From assembly GCA_902506565.1 (NCBI GenBank), contig LR732703.1:746030-810029 (forward strand): a stretch of DNA of 64,000 bases. The letters are read 5' to 3'. The notes under the pieces were generated by a model that saw only the letters and a list, made by a program, of their open reading frames with translations, was not told where the DNA came from and did no database searches. This stretch comes from Burkholderiales bacterium 8X. GTDB taxonomy: Bacteria > Pseudomonadota > Gammaproteobacteria > Burkholderiales > Burkholderiaceae_C. How positions within the stretch are numbered: the first letter of the stretch is position 1; every line of letters begins with the position of its first letter. The translations under genes and the position numbers were made by a program. This document shows positions 1 to 8,646 of this stretch, piece after piece.

Positions 1-32
1 TCTCACCTTTAGCAATTAACTCCCCCGCCTGC

Positions 33-1172
33 GTGAACAACCCATCGATCCGTGGAAGCGTCCTTTCCATGATCAAGGAACACGGTCCGATGTCACGGGC
101 GGAGCTGGCGCGGCGGCTCGACATTTCCGGCACCACCATCACGCGGGTGGTCGGCGAGCTCGAATCCAGTCGCGTGCTCGTGCAAGGCAAGACGCTCTCG
201 TCGCAAGGTGCCGGCCGCCCGGCTACCGCCTTGCACATCGAGGCTGCCAATTGCCTGGTCGCGGGCATCCAGATCGGCATCGGCAACGTCCAGCTCGGCC
301 TCTTCGATGCCATGGGCGAGCGCCTGGCATCCGACCAGTTCGACTACCCGCTCGACTCGAGCCCCGCAACCGTCGTCAAGCGAATCGGGCGGGCGCTCGA
401 AGCGCTCTGCAAGCGCAGCGGCATCGCACGCGACAGCCTTCTGGGCGTCGGCGTGGCCGTGCCGGGGCCGGTCGACGTCGGTGGACGGCGGATGTTGATC
501 TCGATCAACCTGCACTGGCGCGATGTCGCAGTCGCGGACATGCTCGAAAAGCTCACCGGCCTTTCGGTCAGGGTCGAGCACAACGTGCGATCGATGGCGC
601 TCGCCGAGGTGCGTTTCGGACTGGGCAAGGGCATCTCGAGCGTCGCCTTCGTCTACCTGCGTACGGGGCTCGGCGCCGGGCTGGTGGTGCAAGGCCAACC
701 GTTTTCGGGTGGCGTGCATGGTGCGGTCGAGCTGGGCCACCTGCCGGTGATCCGGGATGGCGAGGCGTGCGTGTGCGGTGGCCGGGGTTGCATCGAAACC
801 GTGCTTTCGCATGCCGCGTTGCAAAAGACGATGGCTCGGCTCGGCATCGATCCGGAGCCCAATGCGCTGACGGCCCTGCACGCCGCCGCCCGCAAGCGAT
901 CCGACGCGGCGGAGGCGCTCGACGCCATCGTCGGGCCCCTGGCGATGGGGCTCAGCGCCCTGACCACCCTGCTCAACCCGGAGCGCGTGTTGCTCGGCGG
1001 CGCGTTGGCCGACATCCCCGACGCACTCTTCGAGCAGATCGTCGAAGCCTCCTGGCGCGGCGCCTTCCCCGCCATCCAGCAATCGATCCGCATGGAACGT
1101 TCGCGGCTCGGCCCGGATGCCGGCCTCTGCGGCGCAGCGGCCGTCGCGCTGGACCGATTCTTCTACGCGTGA
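33..1172 (+). CDS. ROK-family transcriptional regulator (NagC/XylR type)
   Basis: Likely a sugar- or metabolite-responsive DNA-binding repressor. The N-terminus carries a winged helix ([20 protein letters not shown], about residues 20-40), followed by a ROK sugar-kinase-like domain. The ROK zinc signature [10 protein letters not shown] is visible at about residues 247-256, after the glycine-rich GLGAGLVV segment. It lies 43 bp upstream of the ABC transporter, Gfo/Idh and sulfatase genes on the same strand and probably controls them. I use the GTG at 33, but the frame is open to the window edge, so a start further upstream is possible. The length of 379 residues is normal for the family. Whether it keeps kinase activity cannot be judged. 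The family call is firm; the effector is unknown. Confidence 0.9.
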   Translation: MNNPSIRGSVLSMIKEHGPMSRAELARRLDISGTTITRVVGELESSRVLVQGKTLSSQGAGRPATALHIEAANCLVAGIQIGIGNVQLGLFDAMGERLASDQFDYPLDSSPATVVKRIGRALEALCKRSGIARDSLLGVGVAVPGPVDVGGRRMLISINLHWRDVAVADMLEKLTGLSVRVEHNVRSMALAEVRFGLGKGISSVAFVYLRTGLGAGLVVQGQPFSGGVHGAVELGHLPVIRDGEACVCGGRGCIETVLSHAALQKTMARLGIDPEPNALTALHAAARKRSDAAEALDAIVGPLAMGLSALTTLLNPERVLLGGALADIPDALFEQIVEASWRGAFPAIQQSIRMERSRLGPDAGLCGAAAVALDRFFYA

Positions 1173-1215
1173 CCGCGCCTCTCCAACCCTGTGCCCCACG
1201 ACGAAGATCCGAGAC

Positions 1216-2058
1216 ATGAGCTCCACCATTCCTGACCCGGTACTCGCGACGGCCGATGCCCTCGCCCTCGATCCGGTCACTGCCGAGTCGAGCACCGAAG
1301 CGGCTCGGCAGATTCCCATGTCGTGGCTCTACCTGGCGACGCTGGTCCTGGGCCTCGGCGCCTGGTGGCTCGCCGCGGCCCGCTCGGCCAATTCGCTCGT
1401 GCCGACGCCGCCGCAGGTCGCTGTCGGCGCGTGGGAGCTGATCCGTGACGGCACGCTGCTGTCGAACTCGATGGCGAGCCTCGGGCGAGTGCTGTCCGGC
1501 TTCGTGCTCGGGGTGGTGCTCGCGATACCGGCCGGGTTCCTGATGGGCTGGTACCGGCTCGCGCGCGGCTTGGTGGAGCCGTGGGTGCAGTTCATGCGCA
1601 CCGTGCCGCCGCTGGCGCTCATTCCACTCGTCATCGTGATCCTCGGAATCGGAGAAGACGCCAAGGTGTTCGTCATCTTCCTCGCGTCCTTCCTGTCCTG
1701 CGTGCTGGCCACCTACCAGGGCGTACGCAATGTCGACAGCACGCTGGTCAACGCCGCGCGTGTGCTGGGCGCGAAGGACATGACGATCTTCTGGCGCGTG
1801 GTCGTGCCGGCTTCGCTGCCCTTCCTCTTCGTCGGCATGCGGGTCGCGCTGGGCTCGGCATGGGCCACGCTGGTCGCGTCCGAACTCATCGCCGCGCCGA
1901 CCGGTCTCGGCCGCATGATGCAGGTCGCCACGCAGTTCCTGCAGACGGACCGGATCGTGGTCGGGATCATCACCATCGGCCTGCTCGGCTTCGTGATGGA
2001 TCGCCTGCTGCTGTTCGCCGAGCGACGGCTCACCGCATGGCAGGAGGTTCGCGCATGA
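1216..2058 (+). CDS. ABC transporter permease (SsuC/TauC type)
   Basis: Inner-membrane permease of an importer for sulfonate, nitrate or taurine-like ligands. The 280-residue protein has about six hydrophobic segments and the cytoplasmic coupling loop [20 protein letters not shown] (around residues 177-196), the EAA-type motif typical of BPD_transp_1 permeases. I chose the ATG at 1216 because the longer frame runs back into the ROK gene and has no sensible N-terminus. The stop overlaps the ATG of the ATPase gene by 4 bp (ATGA), indicating translational coupling. The substrate is not readable from sequence; the sulfatase downstream makes a sulfur-containing or sulfated compound possible. Confidence 0.9.
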   Translation: MSSTIPDPVLATADALALDPVTAESSTEAARQIPMSWLYLATLVLGLGAWWLAAARSANSLVPTPPQVAVGAWELIRDGTLLSNSMASLGRVLSGFVLGVVLAIPAGFLMGWYRLARGLVEPWVQFMRTVPPLALIPLVIVILGIGEDAKVFVIFLASFLSCVLATYQGVRNVDSTLVNAARVLGAKDMTIFWRVVVPASLPFLFVGMRVALGSAWATLVASELIAAPTGLGRMMQVATQFLQTDRIVVGIITIGLLGFVMDRLLLFAERRLTAWQEVRA

Positions 2059-2876
2059 CGACCGCTGCCGCGAGCGCCGCCATCTCCGTTCGGAATGCGA
2101 GCAAGGTCTACGTGAGCGCACGGGGCCGCACCGTGAGCCTCGATCGCGTGAGCCTGGACATCGAGCGCGGCGAGTTCATCACCCTGGTCGGACCATCGGG
2201 CTGCGGCAAGTCGACGATGCTCAACCTGATCGGCGGCTTGCTGATGCCGACCGCCGGCGAAGTCCTGGTCGATGGCCGCGTGGTGACCGGCCCGGGGCCG
2301 GACCGGGGCGTCATCTTTCAGCAATACGCCTTGTTTCCATGGCTCACCGCACAGGAGAACGTGGAGTTCGGCTTGCGCCTCAAGGGCTTGCCCAAGGCGA
2401 AACGCCAGGAACGCGCGGCGCACTATCTCAAGCTGGTCGGGTTGCAGGACTTCGGGCAGGCGCTTCCGAAGGAACTGTCCGGCGGCATGAAGCAGCGCTG
2501 CGCGATCGCGCGAGCGTATGCGGTCGATCCGTCGCTCCTGTTGATGGACGAACCCTTCGGCGCATTGGATGCCCTGACCCGCGTGCAGATGCAGGACGAC
2601 CTGCTCTCGACCTGGCAGCAGGAACGCAAGACGATCGTCTTCATCACGCACGACGTCGACGAGGCCGTCTACCTGGCGAGCCGCGTCGTGGTCATGAGTC
2701 CGAGGCCCGGACGCATCAGCGAAATCATCGACGTGCCGCTGCCTTACCCGCGCAACGAAGACCTGCGACTGTCGCCCGAATTCGCGGAGATCCGAGCCCG
2801 CGTGTGGCGTGGCGTGCATCACCCCGCTTCCGCTTCATCCGCCTCATCCGCCTCATCCGCTTCCCCCCGCACCTGA
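2055..2876 (+). CDS. ABC transporter ATP-binding protein (SsuB/TauB type)
   Basis: ATPase subunit that powers the permease encoded just upstream. All nucleotide-binding motifs are present: Walker [11 protein letters not shown]-loop QQYALFPW, signature LSGGMKQR, Walker [13 protein letters not shown] and H-loop ITHDVDEA. The protein has 273 residues; its start overlaps the permease stop by 4 bp. The last 15 or so residues are an Ala/Ser run created by a short tandem DNA repeat, which is not part of the ABC fold. The binding-protein gene follows after 29 bp with a good AGGAG ribosome site, so the three transporter genes form one operon. Confidence 0.93.
   Translation: MTTAAASAAISVRNASKVYVSARGRTVSLDRVSLDIERGEFITLVGPSGCGKSTMLNLIGGLLMPTAGEVLVDGRVVTGPGPDRGVIFQQYALFPWLTAQENVEFGLRLKGLPKAKRQERAAHYLKLVGLQDFGQALPKELSGGMKQRCAIARAYAVDPSLLLMDEPFGALDALTRVQMQDDLLSTWQQERKTIVFITHDVDEAVYLASRVVVMSPRPGRISEIIDVPLPYPRNEDLRLSPEFAEIRARVWRGVHHPASASSASSASSASPRT
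2830..2863 (+). repeat. Short tandem repeat at the 3' end of the ABC ATPase gene
   Basis: About three and a half copies of the 9-bp unit tcatccgcc, slightly degenerate at both ends. They encode an Ala-Ser-Ser tail on the ATPase. The unit is a multiple of three, so copy-number change would keep the frame. It is probably a slippage product without function. Confidence 0.75.
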
Positions 2877-2905
2877 ACCGCCAAACCTCTAGGAGACGAC
2901 GACCA

Positions 2906-3952
2906 ATGAACCCCATCCGAAGCCTCGGCAAAGCGATTGCGCGCACGGGCCTCGCGCTCGCGGGCGCCGCCTCGCTCTATCTGTCCGCCGCCTGGGTCGT
3001 GCCCACCGACGCCCATGCGCAGCCCGCGGCAGCCCGCCCGCGCGTGAGCCTCAATATCGGCTACATCGACACCAGCATCAACGGCGTCGGCGTCATCGCT
3101 GCGGCCAACAAGCTCGACCTCTGGAACAAGGCCGGCATCGACGTGAAGCTGATTCCCTTCACCAACGGGCCCACCCAGATCCAGGCGATGGCGGCGGGAT
3201 CGCTCGATGTCGGCTATGTCGGAGGCGGTGCGGTGTGGATGCCGGCTTCGGGCCAGGCCGTGCTCATCACGCCCAACGAGAAGACCTTCGGCGACTTCCT
3301 GCTGGCGCGGCCGGACAGCAACATCAAGACCGTCAAGGATCTGCGCGGCCGCAAGGTCGGCGTGCCGGATGGCGGCTCCGGCGAAATGATCCTGACCCTC
3401 GCGCTCGAGGCGGCCGGCATGACCATGAAGGACATCCAGCGGATTCCGCTCGATCCGCCGAACGTGGTCTCGGCCTTCGTTGCCGGCCAGATCGATGCGG
3501 CGGCGATCTTCTCGCCGCTCGCGAACCAGATCCGGGATCGCCTGCCGGCCACCGTGGTGGTCGCGAACAACAAGGACTTTCCCAAGACCGAATTCGTCGG
3601 CGCGTGGGTCGCGTCCAAGCAGGCCATGTCAGGGAAGCCCGAGGCTGTGCAACGCTTCCTGGAGGTCTGGCAGCAGGTCAACGATTACCGCATCAAGAAC
3701 CCGAGGGACGTGGTTGCGCTGGCCTCGGCCGCATCGGGCGCCCCGGCGGCGCAGCTGCAGGGGCAGGTCGACGCGCTCGAATGGTGGCCGTCGAGCCAGA
3801 TCCTGGCGGACAACAAGAGCGGGTTGACGCGCCAGCGCTTCGTCTCGATGCAGGAGCTTTTCGTGAAGCTCGGCCGCATCAAGACCCCGGTGGCGCCGGA
3901 GGCCTTCATCAATACCGAACTCTACGAGCGCGCGATGGAGAGCCGCAAGTGA
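2906..3952 (+). CDS. ABC transporter substrate-binding protein (SsuA/TauA/NMT1 family)
   Basis: Periplasmic binding protein that delivers ligand to the SsuBC-like transporter upstream. It has 348 residues, with an N-terminal signal peptide (basic start, hydrophobic stretch, cleavage near THAHA-type DAHAQ at about residue 36). The mature part has the NMT1/SsuA pattern: GYIDTSINGVGVIAA near the start, the PFTNGPTQIQAMAAGSLDVGY block and KDLRGRKVGVPDGGSGEM. The ATG at 2906 sits behind AGGAG (2891-2895). The stop overlaps the GTG start of the dehydrogenase gene by 4 bp. The ligand is unknown; aliphatic sulfonate is the usual default annotation for this family, but here it is only a guess. Confidence 0.88.
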   Translation: MNPIRSLGKAIARTGLALAGAASLYLSAAWVVPTDAHAQPAAARPRVSLNIGYIDTSINGVGVIAAANKLDLWNKAGIDVKLIPFTNGPTQIQAMAAGSLDVGYVGGGAVWMPASGQAVLITPNEKTFGDFLLARPDSNIKTVKDLRGRKVGVPDGGSGEMILTLALEAAGMTMKDIQRIPLDPPNVVSAFVAGQIDAAAIFSPLANQIRDRLPATVVVANNKDFPKTEFVGAWVASKQAMSGKPEAVQRFLEVWQQVNDYRIKNPRDVVALASAASGAPAAQLQGQVDALEWWPSSQILADNKSGLTRQRFVSMQELFVKLGRIKTPVAPEAFINTELYERAMESRK

Positions 3953-5076
3953 GTCTTGCGCCGCTCTCCTCTGCCTCGCAATCGAAAGGTTCGGTGCGCA
4001 TCGCCATTCTCGGTGCCGGCTTCGTGGCCGACTTCTATCTGCGGGCGCTGCGGTACGTGCGCGGCCACGAGGTCGTGGTGCTGATGGCGCGTTCGGAGGA
4101 AAAGGGCCGCGCGCTCGCCGACCGTCATGGCGTGGCCGACGTGGCGACCAGCGTGGCCGCGGTGGTGCGGCGCGACGATGTCGACCTCGTGCTGGTCGCG
4201 CTGCCGCACGACCTGCATGTCGAGGTGGTGCGCGAGATCACCGCCGCGGGGAAGGCGCTGGTCTGCACCAAGCCGCTCGGCCGCAATGCGGCAGAAGCCG
4301 CCGAGATCCTGCGCATGGCCACCGAGGCCGGCGTCTGGCACGGCTATGCCGAGACCGAAGTCTTCGCGCCCGGCCTCGTCAAGGCCAAGGAGCTGGCCGA
4401 CAGCGGCGCCATCGGTCGGGTGCTGTCGGTGCGCGCGCGCGAGGCGCATGGTCATCCGCATGCCCATGCACGCATTCCGGAGCGCATGGGCGGCGGGCCG
4501 CTGCGCGGACTCGGCTGCCATTGCGTCGCCATCGGCCGCTGGTTCCTCGGGCCGGACAACCATCCGGTCGAAGTCTTGGCCTGGGGCGACCGCCTGTGCC
4601 GCCAGGACGTGACGACCGAGGACAACGCCGTCGCGATCGTCCGCTTCGCGGATGGCCGGATGGCGCAGGTCGAGGTCGGCTGGACCCACACGGCCGGCCT
4701 CGACGTCCGCAACGAGATCCACGGCAGCCATGGCTGGATCGGCACCGACGAGACCGGATCGACCGGCGTGCATGCCTTTGCAGGTCGCGATGCCGGCTAT
4801 GTGCTCGAGAAGGCCGGTGCCCGTACCGGCTGGATGACGCCGGTCGCGCAGGAACCGTGGGTCTACGGCTACCACGGCGAGCTGGCGCACTTCGTCGAAT
4901 GCCTGCAGGCCGGTGTGGCGCCGAGGCAGACCTTCGTCGACGGCGTCATCGACAACGCGGTCATCGATGCGGCCTACCGGTCGATCCAGTCCCGCACCTG
5001 GGAGGCGGTGGACCTGTCCGGCATTGAATCCCCAGCGACATCGGGCGAGGTGCGGGTCGAACGATCCGCCACCTGA
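3949..5076 (+). CDS. Gfo/Idh/MocA family oxidoreductase
   Basis: NAD(P)-dependent oxidoreductase acting on a sugar, cyclitol or related polyol. A Rossmann fold opens the protein (RIAILGAGFVADFYL, about residues 17-31), and the family motif CTKPLGRNAAEA carries the conserved Lys-Pro at about residues 106-107. The C-terminal Gfo/Idh sheet domain follows. The protein has 375 residues. I chose the GTG at 3949 because it overlaps the upstream stop (GTGA), matching the coupled layout of the operon; the longer open frame is not coding. Its place between a transporter and a sulfatase suggests it oxidises the imported or desulfated product. Confidence 0.9.
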   Translation: MSLAPLSSASQSKGSVRIAILGAGFVADFYLRALRYVRGHEVVVLMARSEEKGRALADRHGVADVATSVAAVVRRDDVDLVLVALPHDLHVEVVREITAAGKALVCTKPLGRNAAEAAEILRMATEAGVWHGYAETEVFAPGLVKAKELADSGAIGRVLSVRAREAHGHPHAHARIPERMGGGPLRGLGCHCVAIGRWFLGPDNHPVEVLAWGDRLCRQDVTTEDNAVAIVRFADGRMAQVEVGWTHTAGLDVRNEIHGSHGWIGTDETGSTGVHAFAGRDAGYVLEKAGARTGWMTPVAQEPWVYGYHGELAHFVECLQAGVAPRQTFVDGVIDNAVIDAAYRSIQSRTWEAVDLSGIESPATSGEVRVERSAT

Positions 5077-5107
5077 TCCGCCTCTAGAAGAGTCTTACGA
5101 GCGATCC

Positions 5108-6559
5108 ATGTCTTTGCATCAGCAGCCTTTCTCTCCGACCCGCCGCCCGAACATCGTCTTCATCCTGACGGACGATCACGCCTCGCATGCCATCGGCGCC
5201 TACGGCAGCGTGGTCAACCACACGCCCCGGCTGGATGAACTCGCCCGGGCCGGCGTTCGCTTCGACAACTGCTTCGCGACCAACTCGCTCTGCACCCCGT
5301 CGCGCGCCAGCCTGCTGACCGGCACCTACAGCCACATCAACGGCGTCTCCACGCTGGTGACACCGATCGACGCCAGCCAGCCCACCTTCATTTCCCAACT
5401 GAAGGCCGAGGGCTACCGAACCGCGATGGTCGGCAAGTGGCACATGGGCGACGGCCCCGGCCACGACCCCGAAGGTTTCGATTATTGGGATGTGCTGATC
5501 GAGCAGGGCGAGTATCACAACCCGCGGTTCCTGAACGCTTCCGGCCTGCGCGAGGTGGAGGGTTATGCGACCGACCTCATCACCGACCTGTCGCTTTCGT
5601 GGGTCGACCAGCTCGAAGGCGATGCACCATGGTGCGTGCTGATCTGGCACAAGGCGCCGCACCGGCCGTGGCAACCGCACCCGAGGCATGCGAGCCTGTA
5701 CACCGAGCCCATCCCGCTGCCCAGGACCTGGAACGACGACTATTCGACGCGCAGTTCGTCCGCCCGCCGCGCCGCGATGCGGATCGCCGAGCACCTCAAT
5801 GCCGAAGACCTGAAGCAGACGCCGCCCCCGGGCCTCGGCTACGAGGAAGAAGCGCTCTGGAAATACCAGCGCTACATGGAAGACTACCTGCGCTGCGTCG
5901 CCGCGGTGGACGACAACGTCGGACGGGTGATCGACTGGCTGCGCGCACGGGGCGACTTCGACGACACCATCCTGCTCTACTCGTCCGACCAGGGCTTCTT
6001 CCTCGGAGACCATGGTTGGTTCGACAAGCGCTTCATGTACGAGCAATCGATGCGGATGCCGCTGCTGCTTTCGTACCCGCGCGCCGTAGAGGCCGGCCAG
6101 GTGCATGACGGCATCGTGACCAATGTCGACTTCGCGAAAAGCCTGCTCGAGTTCACGGCGACGCCCGCTCATCCGCGCATGCAAGGCCGCAGCTTCGCCG
6201 GCGACCTGAAGGGGCAGCCGACATCTCCGCCGGCGGAAGGCATGTACTACCGCTATTGGGAGCATGACGACATCTTCCACAAGGCGCCCGCACACTACGG
6301 CTGGCGGGACCGGCGCTACAAGCTCATCTACTTCTACAACGACGGGATGGGAATTCCGGGTACCGGGCCATTCACCTATCCCGGCGAGTGGGAGATGTAC
6401 GACCTGGAACTCGATCCGGATGAGCTGCGCAATGTCTTTCATTCACCGGAATATCGGGCCGTGAGGCAGGCGATGCAGGCGAAGCTGAGCGAGGCGCAAC
6501 GCGCGGTCGGTGACGCACCGCATGCCAGCCAGACGCTGCACGACGAGCTTGTTTCATAG
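5108..6559 (+). CDS. Sulfatase (Cys-type, arylsulfatase / N-sulfoglucosamine-like family)
   Basis: Hydrolyses a sulfate ester. The 483-residue protein shows the metal-binding start NIVFILTDDHAS (Asp22, Asp23) and the formylglycine signature CTPSR at Cys62-Arg66, followed by ASLLTG and the GKWHMG block. All are hallmarks of type I sulfatases. Cys62 must be converted to formylglycine by an FGE-type enzyme, which is not in this window. No signal peptide is evident, so it probably works in the cytoplasm on imported substrate. It lies 31 bp after the Gfo/Idh gene and is the likely last gene of the operon. The exact substrate (sugar sulfate, choline sulfate or aryl sulfate) cannot be assigned. Confidence 0.9.
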   Translation: MSLHQQPFSPTRRPNIVFILTDDHASHAIGAYGSVVNHTPRLDELARAGVRFDNCFATNSLCTPSRASLLTGTYSHINGVSTLVTPIDASQPTFISQLKAEGYRTAMVGKWHMGDGPGHDPEGFDYWDVLIEQGEYHNPRFLNASGLREVEGYATDLITDLSLSWVDQLEGDAPWCVLIWHKAPHRPWQPHPRHASLYTEPIPLPRTWNDDYSTRSSSARRAAMRIAEHLNAEDLKQTPPPGLGYEEEALWKYQRYMEDYLRCVAAVDDNVGRVIDWLRARGDFDDTILLYSSDQGFFLGDHGWFDKRFMYEQSMRMPLLLSYPRAVEAGQVHDGIVTNVDFAKSLLEFTATPAHPRMQGRSFAGDLKGQPTSPPAEGMYYRYWEHDDIFHKAPAHYGWRDRRYKLIYFYNDGMGIPGTGPFTYPGEWEMYDLELDPDELRNVFHSPEYRAVRQAMQAKLSEAQRAVGDAPHASQTLHDELVS

Positions 6560-6569
6560 GCAACTGTCG

Positions 6570-6604
6570 AGCCCAACCGCTGCCCGTCTGGCAGACGTCG
6601 GGCT
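6570..6604. terminator. Nested inverted repeat after the sulfatase gene
   Basis: An outer 5-bp stem agccc/gggct (6570-6574 with 6600-6604) encloses an inner 5-bp stem ctgcc/ggcag with a 5-nt loop (6580-6594). It begins 10 bp after the sulfatase stop. There is no T tract, so a simple intrinsic terminator is uncertain. Confidence 0.35.
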
Positions 6605-6655
6605 ACGATAGCGCCTCGCCCTCGCTGTCGCTCAACCCTTCCACTGCAGCTCGCC

Positions 6656-7897
6656 ATGCTCGACATCGCCGCCATCTGTCTGGTCGTGACGGCGCTTCTT
6701 GCGTACCTCAATTACCGGTTCGTCCGGTTGCCGACGACCATCGGCGTCATGGCCATCGCACTGGGCATTTCCCTCGTGCTGATTGCGCTCGATGCGGTCG
6801 GGCTGGACTTCGGCCTGCGGCAGTACGAGGAGTCGTTCCTAAGGTCGATCGACTTTTCGGATGTGCTGATGCAGGGGATGCTCTCCTTCCTGCTCTTTGC
6901 CGGTGCTCTCCACGTCGACTTGCGAGCGTTGCGGCACTACCGATGGCAGGTGGCGACACTGGCCTTCGCCGGAACACTCGCGTCGACAGTGGTGGTCGGC
7001 GTGGCGATGTGGGCGGTCCTTCCGCAGGTCGGCGTGCATTTGCCGTTGATCTACTGCCTGCTCTTCGGGGCGCTGATATCGCCGACCGATCCGATCGCGG
7101 TAATGGGCATCCTCAGCGCCGCCGGCGCACCCAAGAATCTCGAACTGGTGATCGCCGGCGAATCACTCTTCAATGACGGTGTCGGGGTCGTGATCTTCGC
7201 GCTGTTGCTCGGCGTGCTTGCGAGCGGCAGCGTGCCGACGCCGGAGGTCGCGGCCGAATTGCTGTTGCGGGAGGCCGGCGGTGGCATCGCCTTCGGCCTG
7301 GCGTTGGGCTATGCCACCTTCCGGTTGCTGCGCAGCATCGACCAGTACCAGGTGGAGGTGCTGCTCACCTTGGCCGCGGTCATGGGCGGCTATGCGCTGG
7401 CGAATCACCTGCACGTGTCCGGACCGCTCGCGATGGTGGTTTGTGGTCTCATGATCGGCAACGGTGGCCGGGCGTTGGCCATGTCCGATCACACGCGTCG
7501 CTATGTCGACATGTTCTGGGAACTCATCGACGAAATCCTGAATGCGGTGCTGTTCGTGCTCATCGGGCTCGAAGTGCTGTTGATTGCGTTCACGGCGCCG
7601 GTGCTGGTCGCCGGAGCGCTGGCCATCCTCGTGACGCTCGCTTCGCGCTGGCTCACGGTCGGCTTGCCCGTCGCCTTCGCCGGCAACCTGTTCAAGTTAC
7701 CTCGAGGGTCCCCCCGAGTGCTGGCCTGGGGAGGTCTGCGCGGCGGCATCTCTGTCGCGCTGGCGCTGTCGCTGCCCTTGGGCCCGGAGCGCGAGGTCAT
7801 CCTTGCGCTGACGTACAGCGTCGTGATCTTCTCAATCCTGGTTCAGGGATTGACGATCGGACGGGTCGCCAAGGCTGCGATGGGCGCGGTGCGCTAG
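6656..7897 (+). CDS. Na+/H+ antiporter, CPA1 family (NhaP type)
   Basis: Inner-membrane cation/proton exchanger for pH and Na+ homeostasis. It has 413 residues and about 12 hydrophobic segments. The CPA1 core is clear: the ALISPTDPIAVMGIL block (the Asp of the TDP motif) and, further on, GESLFNDGVGVVIFALLL, which holds the ion-binding Asn-Asp pair. The conserved basic segment WGGLRGGISVALALSLP is near the C-terminus. The protein ends soon after the membrane domain, so it lacks the long regulatory tail of some NhaP proteins. It stands alone, with 96 bp before it and a convergent MarC gene 29 bp after it. Confidence 0.92.
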   Translation: MLDIAAICLVVTALLAYLNYRFVRLPTTIGVMAIALGISLVLIALDAVGLDFGLRQYEESFLRSIDFSDVLMQGMLSFLLFAGALHVDLRALRHYRWQVATLAFAGTLASTVVVGVAMWAVLPQVGVHLPLIYCLLFGALISPTDPIAVMGILSAAGAPKNLELVIAGESLFNDGVGVVIFALLLGVLASGSVPTPEVAAELLLREAGGGIAFGLALGYATFRLLRSIDQYQVEVLLTLAAVMGGYALANHLHVSGPLAMVVCGLMIGNGGRALAMSDHTRRYVDMFWELIDEILNAVLFVLIGLEVLLIAFTAPVLVAGALAILVTLASRWLTVGLPVAFAGNLFKLPRGSPRVLAWGGLRGGISVALALSLPLGPEREVILALTYSVVIFSILVQGLTIGRVAKAAMGAVR

Positions 7898-7926
7898 TCG
7901 ACCCTGCGCGGCCATTGCAGCGCGAC

Positions 7927-8628
7927 TCACGCATGAGGCGACGTCAGTCCGTCACGCAGCAAGTCGACGAGCAACTCGGACGCACCATCCCAGACGATCT
8001 GGACGCCGAGGCACAGAAGAATGAAGGCGGCCATGCGAAGAAAGATCACGGTGCCGGCCTCGCCGAGCGGCTTGAGCAATTGCTGTGCATAGCGGAATGC
8101 CAGGTACAGCAGCACACCCGAGGCCAGCAGTGCCAACACGCCACCTCCGATGCGGGCGAGCGATAGGGAGAGCCGAGCGTCCGATAGCGACACCCCGACC
8201 GTGATCGCGGCGGCGATCGATCCCGGTCCGCAGCTGACCGGGAACGTGAGCGGGTAGAACGCCTGACGCCTCGCCATGTCGGGTGTGAAGCTCTCCGCAA
8301 GCTCGGTGCGGCTGTCCACGGCCACCTGAGTGGCGGTCAACAGCCGCCACGCATTGGCCGCAACGATGAGACCCCCACCGACCCGCACGATCGGCAGCGA
8401 AATGCCGAAGAACTCGAGCACGTAGGAGCCGATCAGCATCGCGCCCAGCAGCAACCAGAACATGTTCCGTGCGATGCGGCGCGCCAATAGCGCGCGCGTG
8501 GTCTGCGACGCGCCCTCGGTCAAGCCGAGAAAGATCGGCGCGGTGGCGGCGGGATTCAGGATGGGCAGCAACGCCGCCAGGGCGAACAGGAAGCCCTTAC
8601 CGAAAGCGCTCAGCAGATCGAAAGTCAC
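7927..8628 (-). CDS. MarC family integral membrane protein
   Basis: Polytopic inner-membrane protein of 233 residues with about six hydrophobic segments. The N-terminal region ALLPILNPAATAPIFLGLTE carries the conserved Asn-Pro motif typical of MarC/YhgN proteins, and a second half-repeat follows (YPLTFPVSCGPGSIAAAITV). The MarC family was once linked to multiple antibiotic resistance in E. coli, but that role has been disputed and its function is unknown. It lies 18 bp downstream of the BCCT transporter gene on the same strand and may be co-transcribed with it. Confidence 0.88.
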   Translation of the reverse strand: MTFDLLSAFGKGFLFALAALLPILNPAATAPIFLGLTEGASQTTRALLARRIARNMFWLLLGAMLIGSYVLEFFGISLPIVRVGGGLIVAANAWRLLTATQVAVDSRTELAESFTPDMARRQAFYPLTFPVSCGPGSIAAAITVGVSLSDARLSLSLARIGGGVLALLASGVLLYLAFRYAQQLLKPLGEAGTVIFLRMAAFILLCLGVQIVWDGASELLVDLLRDGLTSPHA

Positions 8629-8646
8629 GCTCGCCCCCGCGCATCG

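Noticed and set aside
93..1319. Long minus-strand frame antisense to the ROK gene
   Set aside because: A GC-rich shadow frame; the ROK protein on the plus strand has clear domain motifs.
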